From assembly GCA_002396085.1 (NCBI GenBank), contig DGWI01000058.1:1-55142 (forward strand): a DNA stretch of 55,142 nt, in the 5' to 3' direction. The DNA comes from Porphyromonadaceae bacterium UBA4262 (lineage in GTDB: Bacteria > Bacteroidota > Bacteroidia > Bacteroidales > Muribaculaceae). Shown here piece by piece: positions 7,860 through 16,149 of this stretch. How positions within the stretch are numbered: position 1 is the stretch's first letter; every line of letters begins with the position of its first letter. A program made the position numbers and the translations under genes. A model generated the notes under the pieces. It made no database searches. It had not been told where the DNA came from and saw only the letters and a list, made by a program, of their open reading frames with translations.

Positions 7860-10800
7860 ATGAAGAGAAAAATCCTTACACTTTTGCTCGTTGTCGTGTT
7901 TGCTGTCACCGGCATGCAGGCGCGCACAGTGAAAGGCACGGTTGTTGACCAGGTCAACGAACCTGTGATTGGTGCTACCATCAATGTGTTGGGAACGACC
8001 CTCTCGGGTGTGACCGACTTTGACGGTACCTTTGAGATTGCCAATGTGCCTGATGGCGCTACGCTCAAGTTCACTTACATCGGCATGCAGGCCGTTGAGA
8101 TGGTGGCTAGCGATGTAATGAACGTGCAGATGGTCGATGATGTGCGCAACCTCGATGAGGTAGTCGTCATCGGTTATGGCTCGGCACAAGCCAAGGACTT
8201 GACTGCTCCCATCAGTGTGGTCAAAGGCGAGGAACTGCTGGCCACACCGTCGGCTTCGCCCATGGCCGCCATGCAGGGCAAGGTTGCCGGTGTCAATGTG
8301 GTCAACAGTGGTACACCCGGCGAGGGACCCAAAGTGCAGATTCGTGGTAATGGCTCGTTTACTGGCGGAAGCCCGCTCTATGTGGTCGATGGCATGTTCT
8401 ATGACAACATCGACTTCCTCAATGCCAACGATATCGCCGACATGTCGGTGCTCAAGGACGCTTCGGCTGCGGCAATCTATGGTGTGCGTGCTGCCAACGG
8501 CGTGGTGCTCATCACCACCAAGCATGGTAACAAGAACCAGCCCGCCAAGATCACCTATAACGGATACTATGGCATCCAGAAGGCTACCAACGTGCTGAAG
8601 ATGGCCACCTCGAGCGAGTATGCAACGATGTTGCTTGAGGCCAACTATGACGCGTATGTGTCGACGATGAAGTCTTCGATCGACAACTATGGCGGCAGTT
8701 ATGCCAATAGCGACTTCCATCAGTGGACTTATGGCTCGAACACTGACTGGTATGGCGAACTCCTGCGCACCGCAGGCATCACCGACCACAGTCTGAGCAT
8801 CACCGGCGGTGGCGAGAAGGCTACCTACTCGATGGGCATCAACTACATGCAGCAGGATGGTGTGATGGACGTGGACAACTACTACAAGCGTCTCAACTTC
8901 CGTGCAGCCCTCGACTATGAGGCCACCAGTTGGTTGAAGGTGGGTTTCAACGGCATCTTCTCTAAGGGCCGCCAGCGCACTCCCAACAACGCCGCTTGGC
9001 AGCAGGCGTTCAACGCCCCCGGCATCTATCCCGTGATGGATGACAAGAACACAGCCACCTTCCCCACACACTATGGCTCGCCCGAGACAGTGGGATTCAC
9101 CAACAACTTCTACAATCCTGTCGCTACGGCCAACTATCAGAATAGCCGCAACGACATCAACAAGTATCTGACCAACTTCTATGCTCAGATCACCTTCATT
9201 CCCAGCAAGCTGAACTTCCGCACCAGCTATGCCTACGACTACTCGGCCATTCACAACCGCACTTATATGCCCGAGTACTATGTGAGCAGCAATCAGCGCA
9301 ACGACGAGTCGTGGGTGAGCAAGAGTGAAGCCACCTATAATAATTGGATTTGGGACAATGTGTTGACCTACAAGGACAACTTTGGCGACCACAATCTGGG
9401 TGTCATGCTCGGTCACTCGCTGCGCGAGGACAAGTACAGTTACCTCTACGGCATCGGTTATGGTATCGTCGATGGTGACGATGCTTACAAGTACATCAGC
9501 ATCAGTAGCGAGAGCGACAGCCGCCGCGCTAGTGACGGTGGAACACGCTACCGCAGCAACAGTTACTTTGGCCGTATCAACTATGACTATCTGGGCAAGT
9601 ATCTGTTGATGTTCACCTTCCGTGCCGACGGCACCAGCAAGTATCAGGAGACTTGGGGCTACTACCCCTCGGTGGGTGCTGCATGGGTGATGTCGAAGGA
9701 AGACTTCATGCTCAACCAGAATGCTATCGACTACCTCAAGTGGCGTGCAAGTTGGGGCCGTCTGGGCAACAACGCCGTGCCCGCTAGCGACGGCTTCCGC
9801 TCGGTGGCTACTGGTGTGGCTGCGTCGGGTGTCTATGGCAACGCTACCATCGCCGGTTTCCAGAACAATAGTTACTTCACCAACCTCAAGTGGGAGGTGG
9901 TCGATGAGACTAACGTCGGTGTCGAGTTCGCAACCTTGCGCAATCGCTTGAGTGTTGACATTGACTGGTTCTATCGCATGACCCGCAAGGCTGTCATCGC
10001 TCCGCGTCTGCCCTTTGAAAACGCTACGCTGCTGCAGAACATCGGCAAGATTCTCAACACTGGTGTTGACGTGAGCATCAACTGGGCCGACCGCATCGGC
10101 AATGACTTCAAGTATAACATTGGTGCCAACTTGTCTTACCTCAAGAACGAGGTCAAGGACTTGGCAGGCAACCCCTACATTGCAGGTGGTAAGACCTATC
10201 AGTTTGTAGGCAAGGAGATGAACTCGTTCTACGGCTATGTCGTCGACGGCATCTACCAGACTGCCGAGGAGTGCGCCAATGACCGCACGGCTGTCGCCAA
10301 TAACTTGCAGCCAGGTGACTTCAAGTATAAGGATCTGAACAATGACGGTATCGTCGACGGTGAGGACCGCACCACGCTGGGATCTTATCTGCCCAACTTC
10401 ATCTATAGCCTGAACCTGGGCTTCCAGTGGAAGAACCTGGACTTCATGCTCACCACCTATGGCAACGCCGGTGCGCAGATGTACAACCGCAAGCGTGCTC
10501 TGCGTTATGCTCAGAGCAACTACAACTTCGACCACGACCAGGTGGCCAACCGCTGGACCGGTGCTGGCTCGACCAATACCTATCCATCGGCCGCTGGTTG
10601 GATTCGCTCATGGAATGTCAGCGACCAGCGCGTCAACTCGTTCTTTGTTGAGGATGCCGACTTCTTCCGCATCCAGAACATCACGTTGGGTTACACCTTC
10701 AAGAACATCAAGATGGGCTCTTACACCCTGCCGTCATTGCGCCTGAGTGCTACTGCCGATCGACCCCTCACCCTGTTCAAGGCCCACAGTTTCACTCCCG

Positions 10801-10883
10801 AGTTGAGCGATGCCGAGGGTTGGGATACCGAGGTCTATCCGCTCACCGCAACATATACCTTCGGTGTGACCATTGATTTCTAA
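7860..10883 (+). CDS. SusC-type TonB-dependent outer membrane receptor
   Basis: A 1007-residue outer membrane importer. After a signal peptide (about 1-21) come a carboxypeptidase-regulatory-like beta-sandwich (about 22-105, KGTVVDQVNEPVIGATINVL), a TonB box-like region with DEVVVIGYG, and a plug domain (about 110-235) with IRGNGSF, PLYVVDGM and the signature DASAAAIYGVRAANGVVLITTK-type stretch. A 22-strand barrel follows. It works with the following SusD to take up oligosaccharides using TonB energy. It ends in TFGVTIDF with the usual terminal aromatic residue. It is followed after 143 bases by susD; that spacer holds a two-armed word repeat. Confidence 0.96.
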   Translation: MKRKILTLLLVVVFAVTGMQARTVKGTVVDQVNEPVIGATINVLGTTLSGVTDFDGTFEIANVPDGATLKFTYIGMQAVEMVASDVMNVQMVDDVRNLDEVVVIGYGSAQAKDLTAPISVVKGEELLATPSASPMAAMQGKVAGVNVVNSGTPGEGPKVQIRGNGSFTGGSPLYVVDGMFYDNIDFLNANDIADMSVLKDASAAAIYGVRAANGVVLITTKHGNKNQPAKITYNGYYGIQKATNVLKMATSSEYATMLLEANYDAYVSTMKSSIDNYGGSYANSDFHQWTYGSNTDWYGELLRTAGITDHSLSITGGGEKATYSMGINYMQQDGVMDVDNYYKRLNFRAALDYEATSWLKVGFNGIFSKGRQRTPNNAAWQQAFNAPGIYPVMDDKNTATFPTHYGSPETVGFTNNFYNPVATANYQNSRNDINKYLTNFYAQITFIPSKLNFRTSYAYDYSAIHNRTYMPEYYVSSNQRNDESWVSKSEATYNNWIWDNVLTYKDNFGDHNLGVMLGHSLREDKYSYLYGIGYGIVDGDDAYKYISISSESDSRRASDGGTRYRSNSYFGRINYDYLGKYLLMFTFRADGTSKYQETWGYYPSVGAAWVMSKEDFMLNQNAIDYLKWRASWGRLGNNAVPASDGFRSVATGVAASGVYGNATIAGFQNNSYFTNLKWEVVDETNVGVEFATLRNRLSVDIDWFYRMTRKAVIAPRLPFENATLLQNIGKILNTGVDVSINWADRIGNDFKYNIGANLSYLKNEVKDLAGNPYIAGGKTYQFVGKEMNSFYGYVVDGIYQTAEECANDRTAVANNLQPGDFKYKDLNNDGIVDGEDRTTLGSYLPNFIYSLNLGFQWKNLDFMLTTYGNAGAQMYNRKRALRYAQSNYNFDHDQVANRWTGAGSTNTYPSAAGWIRSWNVSDQRVNSFFVEDADFFRIQNITLGYTFKNIKMGSYTLPSLRLSATADRPLTLFKAHSFTPELSDAEGWDTEVYPLTATYTFGVTIDF

Positions 10884-10887
10884 ATCA

Positions 10888-10998
10888 AGAAGTTATGTGG
10901 TTAAGAAGTTAAGTAGTTAAGACATGACCAAATGAGGCTAAACGGCCCGCAGACAATCGTCTTAACTCCATTTAACTCCCTAACTCCTTTTAACTACA
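10888..10998. repeat. Two-armed low-complexity spacer between susC and susD
   Basis: The first arm (about 10888-10922) is made of words like gttaagaagttaag and gtagttaag. The second arm (about 10959-10998) is made of cttaactcc, tttaactcc, taactcc words. The arms are complementary and enclose about 35 unique bases. The design matches the que operon spacers but with a different word. A hairpin here could tune the susC to susD expression ratio. Confidence 0.7.
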
Positions 10999-11027
10999 CA
11001 ATAAAATTTTTCATAAAAATAACGACA

Positions 11028-12476
11028 ATGAAATTTCTGAAACATATCATGATGGCAGGGTTGCTGATGGTGGCCGCCACCTCGTGCAATGACTGGATGG
11101 ATATCCTGCCCGAGAACACCCTGCCCGAGTCGGATGTCGACTACACCAAGACAAGCGACATGTATATGCCCGTGTCGGGAGTTTATGCCAAGCTGCGCAC
11201 CGGTGGCATGCACTGGGTCATCTGGCCGTTGAGCATCGTCCGCGATGGTGACGTGTGGAGCGGACGCGTCGATGATCAGGGTCTGCTCGTCGACTTCGGC
11301 AACCTCAAGTATGACAACTCGTTCTGGGGATTGAACGAGATGTGGAACCAGTACTATGGCATGGTTAAGGTGGCCAACGGCGCTCTTGAGTCGCTTGACC
11401 GCTATGCCGAGTTTATCAGCAACGATGTTGACCGCGCTAACTATCGTGCTTATTGCGGTGAGGTGCGCATCCTGCGTGCATACGCCTACTATCGCCTGAC
11501 ACAGGCCTTCGGCGATGTGACCATCCTGCGCAACAACAACCAGAGCGACCTCACTCGCTCGACCAAGGATGCTGTCGAGCGCTATATGCTCGTGGACTTG
11601 CAGTATGCCATCGACAACTGCCCCAAGGTGCGTCCCAACGAGGCCACGCACTTCGGTGCAGCAACGGCCTATACTGCCGAGTTGCTGGCTGCCAAGATTC
11701 GCCTGAACCGTGGCGAGTGGGCCGAGGCCGAGGCGCTGACCAACGATATCATCACGAGCCAGCGATTCAGCCTGTATGATGATTTCTATAACCTGTTCAA
11801 GATTCCTGGCAAGATGTGCAACGAGAGCCTCCTCGAGTGCCAGTGTACCGACTTCGGCCAGAGCAGTGGCGACATGGTCGATGCCGACCAGTGGTTTGTA
11901 TTCCAGGGACCAGGCAACTTGGGTGGCTGGAACTTTGTGGGCATCACCGACAAGTTTATCAACTGGGCCGAAGGCCGTGGCGAGACCATCCGCCTCGAGA
12001 CCTCGGTGCTGCGTGGTGGTACAACTACCCGCGACGGCGACTTCATCAATGTCATGGGCAATGTTAACAACACCAACACTTGGAATGGTAAGGCCTACAC
12101 TCCTACCAACCAACTGACCGAAGGCCGCACCAAGTATGGCTCGAACAACAACATCCGCATCTTCCGCTATGCCGAGGCACTGCTCATCAATGCTGAGGCC
12201 AAGGTGCGCCAGGGCAAGAATGGCGACCAGCCCTTCAATCTGGTGCGCACCCGCGCTCAGATGCCCACGCTGACCAATGTCACCGTCGACCAGATTCTGG
12301 ACGAGCGTCGCATGGAGTTGGTATGCGAGTGGGGTGAGCGTTACAACGACCTGTGCCGCACAGGCAAGGCTGCTAGCGAGCTCACTGGCTGGAGCGAGAG
12401 TGTCCGTTACTATCCCATTCCGCTGACTCAGATGCAGACCGTGCCCACGTTGGCCAACGATCCCATCAGCGAGTAA
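11028..12476 (+). CDS. SusD/RagB family nutrient-binding lipoprotein
   Basis: A 482-residue surface lipoprotein that caps the SusC barrel and binds glycans. The signal peptide ends in a lipobox (VAATSCNDW, Cys about residue 19). The helical TPR-like region with RILRAYAYYRLTQAFGDV and the C-terminal LDERRMELVCEWGERYNDLCR block are SusD hallmarks. The open frame runs 32 codons further upstream, but that stretch is the word-repeat spacer; the Met at 11028 starts the lipoprotein signal. A terminator follows after 18 bases. Confidence 0.95.
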   Translation: MKFLKHIMMAGLLMVAATSCNDWMDILPENTLPESDVDYTKTSDMYMPVSGVYAKLRTGGMHWVIWPLSIVRDGDVWSGRVDDQGLLVDFGNLKYDNSFWGLNEMWNQYYGMVKVANGALESLDRYAEFISNDVDRANYRAYCGEVRILRAYAYYRLTQAFGDVTILRNNNQSDLTRSTKDAVERYMLVDLQYAIDNCPKVRPNEATHFGAATAYTAELLAAKIRLNRGEWAEAEALTNDIITSQRFSLYDDFYNLFKIPGKMCNESLLECQCTDFGQSSGDMVDADQWFVFQGPGNLGGWNFVGITDKFINWAEGRGETIRLETSVLRGGTTTRDGDFINVMGNVNNTNTWNGKAYTPTNQLTEGRTKYGSNNNIRIFRYAEALLINAEAKVRQGKNGDQPFNLVRTRAQMPTLTNVTVDQILDERRMELVCEWGERYNDLCRTGKAASELTGWSESVRYYPIPLTQMQTVPTLANDPISE

Positions 12477-12494
12477 TTTAAGATCAAGACCACA

Positions 12495-12534
12495 AAGGCA
12501 GGGTGACACCCTCAGGCATCGCCCTGCCTTTTTT
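12495..12534 (+). terminator. Terminator-like hairpin between susD and the GH43-like gene
   Basis: Stem aaggcaggg with ccctgcctt around an 18-base loop, followed by a T run. It lies inside the locus, so it may cause partial termination and give more SusC/D than enzymes. Confidence 0.7.
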
Positions 12535-12551
12535 CATAACCAAACAATCTT

Positions 12552-14645
12552 ATGACCAGACATTTCCTCGCCATTGCTGCAATGACTGTGACACTCACGC
12601 TGGCTGCCACAACCGATTCGATCAAGGTGGTTCACGGCCAGGTCAGTGACTACTACATCCCGGTTGTCACCAGTTATGACGTGACGGGTGTTATCACCGA
12701 TGCGCAGGGTCGCCCCCTGGATGGCGCAACAGTGATGTGGCTCCATAGTCCAGCCCACTGCAACACCGATGCGCAGGGTCGCTACCGGTTGGTCGGTACA
12801 GATGCCGACACGTTGCTCTGCATCCACTATCCTGGCAAGGAAATGACAATCGTTACCCGCACATCGGGTCAACACACAGTCGACATCATGTTGCCCGACA
12901 AGCATTCGGGCAGCATAGCCACTCAGCGTCGCGCGGCTCAGACTACACCCTGGTATGACCCGCGCCATGCAACCACTAGCACCTATTGCAATCCGCTCAA
13001 CATCAGTTACAACTATGAGCCCTGGAACAACAACACCCGCCAGGGTGGCTCGTTCCGCTCGTCGGCCGACCCTATGGCACTGACCTATAAGGACAAATAT
13101 CTCTTATTCTCGACCAATCAGGGCGGCTTTCACCACTCGGCCAACCTGAGCGACTGGGACTTCCAGACGGCCTCTTTCCAGCGACATCCCGCCGATGATG
13201 ACGAGTGCGCACCTGCTGCATGGGTCATCGGTGACACCCTGTATTATACCGGTTCGACCTACGAGGGACTTCCCATCTGGTACACTATCGACCCCTACTC
13301 GGGTCGCTGGCGCCGTGCCGTCGAGCGCAACACGTTGCCCACTTGGGACCCACATGTGTTTCTTGACGATGATGGCTGCCTCTACGAGTACTATGGCTCA
13401 AGCAACGAGTATCCCGTCAAGGGCGTGCAGATCAGCCGCGAAGATTTCACACCCATCAGTCGCATCCACGACCTTGTGCTGCTGCATCCCGATCGGCATG
13501 GTTGGGAACGTTTCGGCATGAACAATGACGATGAGGTGACACTCAAGCCATTCATGGAAGGGGCATTCATGACCAAGCACAATGGGCGATATTACCTCCA
13601 GTATGGCGCTCCGGGCACCGAGTTCAAGACCTATGCCGACGGTGTCTATGTCGGCGACAATCCCTTGGGACCATTCACCTATCAGAAGCATAACCCCATG
13701 AGTTACAAGCCCGGTGGCTTTGTCCAGGGCGTGGGACATGGGGGCACATTTGCCGACCTCAACGGCAACTACTGGCATGTGGGCACCTGTATGCTCTCGC
13801 TCAAGTACAAGTTTGAGCGTCGCATCGCACTGTATCCCACCGCCTTCGATGCCGACGGTGTGATGCATTGTTACACCGCCTTCGGCGATTATCCTTGCTG
13901 GAACGCCGACTATGACATCAAGCAGCCTGCCGACCGCTTCACGGGTTGGATGCTGCTCAGTTACGGCAAGCCCGTGACCGTGTCGAGCACCGACAGTACG
14001 CTCACGGCCGCTAGCCTTACCGACGAGAATATGCGCACCTACTGGAGCGCGGCCAGCGGCAGCAGCGATGAGTGGATACAGATTGACTTGTGCGGAAAGC
14101 GCGAGGTGCGTGCCGTGCAACTCAACTTCTATGACCACCACACCGTGCAGCACAACCGCGCCAGCGACATCTACTATCAGTATCGCATCCTGGCCAGCGA
14201 TGACGGCGAACACTGGACACTTGCCGTCGACAAGAGCGACAACGACCGCGATGTGCCGCACGACTACATCGAGTTGCGACAGCCCCTGGACACGCGCTAT
14301 CTGCGGGTCGAGAACTTGCACATGCCCTCAGGTGGCTACCTCTGCATGAGCGCATTCCGTGTCTTCGGCCATGCACAGGGCGCGAAACCAAAGGCGGTTA
14401 AGCACTTCAATGTCAAGCGCGACAAGGCTGACCCCCGCAACGCCATGCTCACATGGACACCCGTTGACGGGGCCTATGGCTACAACATCTACTTTGGTAC
14501 CGCTCCCGACAAACGTTATCATTGCATTACCGTCTACGGTGACACACATTATGATCTGCGTGGACTCGACATGGGCACTGACTACTCCTTTGCTGTCGAA
14601 GCCCTTGCCGAGACGGGCCGATCACCCCTCACCATAGCGAAATAA
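12552..14645 (+). CDS. GH43-like five-bladed propeller glycosidase with discoidin and Fn3-like modules
   Basis: A 697-residue exported enzyme. A signal peptide is followed by a small carboxypeptidase-regulatory-like domain (about 35-115), a beta-propeller of the GH43/GH62/GH117 type (about 150-455), an F5/8 type C (discoidin) carbohydrate-binding-like domain (about 470-610) and a fibronectin III-like end (about 620-695). Candidate catalytic acids fit the clan pattern: Asp173 in SADPM, Asp266 in WDPHVF and Glu336 in MEGAF. Family GH43 is mostly arabinosidase, xylosidase or galactosidase; the substrate is open. It overlaps no neighbour and the GH144-like gene starts 10 bases later. Confidence 0.85.
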   Translation: MTRHFLAIAAMTVTLTLAATTDSIKVVHGQVSDYYIPVVTSYDVTGVITDAQGRPLDGATVMWLHSPAHCNTDAQGRYRLVGTDADTLLCIHYPGKEMTIVTRTSGQHTVDIMLPDKHSGSIATQRRAAQTTPWYDPRHATTSTYCNPLNISYNYEPWNNNTRQGGSFRSSADPMALTYKDKYLLFSTNQGGFHHSANLSDWDFQTASFQRHPADDDECAPAAWVIGDTLYYTGSTYEGLPIWYTIDPYSGRWRRAVERNTLPTWDPHVFLDDDGCLYEYYGSSNEYPVKGVQISREDFTPISRIHDLVLLHPDRHGWERFGMNNDDEVTLKPFMEGAFMTKHNGRYYLQYGAPGTEFKTYADGVYVGDNPLGPFTYQKHNPMSYKPGGFVQGVGHGGTFADLNGNYWHVGTCMLSLKYKFERRIALYPTAFDADGVMHCYTAFGDYPCWNADYDIKQPADRFTGWMLLSYGKPVTVSSTDSTLTAASLTDENMRTYWSAASGSSDEWIQIDLCGKREVRAVQLNFYDHHTVQHNRASDIYYQYRILASDDGEHWTLAVDKSDNDRDVPHDYIELRQPLDTRYLRVENLHMPSGGYLCMSAFRVFGHAQGAKPKAVKHFNVKRDKADPRNAMLTWTPVDGAYGYNIYFGTAPDKRYHCITVYGDTHYDLRGLDMGTDYSFAVEALAETGRSPLTIAK

Positions 14646-14655
14646 ATTGAACAAT

Positions 14656-16029
14656 ATGAAAGCGACTACAACCATCCTCTGGCTCGTTCTGGCCCTCACA
14701 CTGATGGGCTGCAAGAGCACAACTAATGTCATTGTCGACGAGCCAACTACTCCGCCCGCTGTCGAGACGCGACCTGCTACATTTGCAAGTGATGATGCTA
14801 TGCTCGACTACATACAACGCGTCCACTTCAACTATATGTGGGATGGTGCCGAGCCCGTGTCGGGCATGGCACGAGAGCGCATTCACCTCGACGGCGACTA
14901 TCCCGAGCGCGATCAGGATGTGGTCACCACCGGTGGCAGCGGATTTGGCATCGCCGGTCTCATTGTGGCCATGGAGCGTGGTTTCATCACCCGCAATCAA
15001 GGCATCGAGCGATTGACGCGCATCGTCGGTTGGCTTGAGCGGGCCGACCGTTTCCACGGTGTTTGGCCTCACTGGCTATACGGGCCGTCGGGTCGCGTCA
15101 AGCCCTTCGGTCAGAAGGACAATGGTGGCGATCTGGTCGAGAGTTGCTTCTTGATGCAGGGACTGCTGTGCGCGCGCCAGTATCTGAACCGTGACACCGA
15201 GCAGGAGCGCGGTCTGGTTGCCCGCATCAACGCCCTGTGGCACGCCATGGAGTTTGACTGGTACACCCAGGGCGGGCAGGATGTCATTTACTGGCATTGG
15301 TCACCCGACTATGGATGGGAGATGAATTTCCCGCTTGAGGGCTACAACGAGTGCATGATTGTGTACATTATGGCTGCTGCTTCGCCCACCCATGGTGTGC
15401 CCGCGTCGTGCTATCACAAGGGTTGGGCTCGCGCGGGTGGCATCAAGAGCGATGCTGCACCCTACGGTTGTCCGCTGCAGGTCAAGCACAATGGTGCCGA
15501 GGCGACTGGCGGTCCGCTATTCTGGGCACATTATAGTTGGATTGGCCTCGACCCTCGTGGGCTTAGCGACCAGTATGCCGACTACTGGCAGGTGGTGAAG
15601 AACCACGCCTTGAGCAACTACAAGTATTGTGTCGACAATCCTAAAAAATATCGTGGCTACGGGCCTGACTGCTGGGGACTCACAGCCAGTTACTCGACTG
15701 TGGGCTATGCCGCACACGCACCCAACAACGATCTGGGTGTCATCACACCCACGGCTGCCTTGTCGTCGATGCCCTACACCCCGCAAGAGTCGATGGCAGC
15801 CCTCAAGGGCTTCTATTCCCGTGGCGAGGGCATTTGGGGCAAATATGGCTTCTACGACGCATTCAGCCCTGTCTCGGGATGGACACAACCACGTTATCTG
15901 GCCATTGACCAGTGCACCATCGCCCCGATGATCGAGAATCATCGCACAGGCCTCTTGTGGCGACTATTCATGAGTTGCCCCGAGGTGCAGCAAGGTTTGG
16001 CCAAACTAGGCTTTACCATCTCAAAATAA
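14656..16029 (+). CDS. PF10091 'glucoamylase'-type lipoprotein, probable GH144 endo-beta-1,2-glucanase
   Basis: A 457-residue lipoprotein (lipobox LALTLMGCKS) with an (alpha/alpha)6-barrel pattern. Conserved stretches include TTGGSGFGIAGLIV, HGVWPHWLYGPSG, GGDLVESCFLMQGLL, WHWSPDYGWEMNFPLEGYNE and GPDCWGLTASYS. I recognise these as the PF10091 family, whose characterised extracellular members (GH144) are endo-beta-1,2-glucanases. Start at 14656 was chosen over the upstream TTG because it gives a clean lipoprotein signal. With the GH3 next door it suggests beta-1,2-glucan breakdown; that specificity is inferred. Confidence 0.8.
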   Translation: MKATTTILWLVLALTLMGCKSTTNVIVDEPTTPPAVETRPATFASDDAMLDYIQRVHFNYMWDGAEPVSGMARERIHLDGDYPERDQDVVTTGGSGFGIAGLIVAMERGFITRNQGIERLTRIVGWLERADRFHGVWPHWLYGPSGRVKPFGQKDNGGDLVESCFLMQGLLCARQYLNRDTEQERGLVARINALWHAMEFDWYTQGGQDVIYWHWSPDYGWEMNFPLEGYNECMIVYIMAAASPTHGVPASCYHKGWARAGGIKSDAAPYGCPLQVKHNGAEATGGPLFWAHYSWIGLDPRGLSDQYADYWQVVKNHALSNYKYCVDNPKKYRGYGPDCWGLTASYSTVGYAAHAPNNDLGVITPTAALSSMPYTPQESMAALKGFYSRGEGIWGKYGFYDAFSPVSGWTQPRYLAIDQCTIAPMIENHRTGLLWRLFMSCPEVQQGLAKLGFTISK

Positions 16030-16034
16030 TTTTC

Positions 16035-16042
16035 TACCTTTG
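16035..16042 (+). promoter_or_regulatory. Possible internal promoter before the GH3 gene
   Basis: TACCTTTG followed by gcagcacg, just after the GH144-like stop codon. The -33 element is unclear. It would let the GH3 gene be expressed apart from the upstream locus. Confidence 0.45.
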
Positions 16043-16056
16043 CAGCACGTTCTGGA

Positions 16057-16140
16057 GTCCCCCAAGCCACAACAGAAGTTCCCCCTTTAGGGGGTTAGGG
16101 GGCTCGTAACTCGTAACTCATAACTTGTAACTCGTAACTA
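16057..16140. repeat. CCCCCTTTAGGGGG motif copy 2 joined to a CTCGTAACT word repeat
   Basis: 16057-16104 repeats the G/C-run motif seen at 7656-7697 (ccccctttagggggttagggggct). It runs straight into five rounds of ctcgtaact/cttgtaact (16103-16139). The same word occurs before the 5S gene at about 69-94. It fills the gap between the GH144-like and GH3 genes. Confidence 0.65.
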
Positions 16141-16149
16141 AAAAAATAG

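Noticed and set aside
7821..10535. 904-codon open frame on the minus strand
   Set aside because: It is antisense to susC, lacks a signal or domain, and is rich in Val/Ile/His as expected for the complement of a G/C-rich coding frame.
10980..12509. 509-codon minus-strand open frame
   Set aside because: It is antisense to susD across nearly its whole length and shows no family motif.
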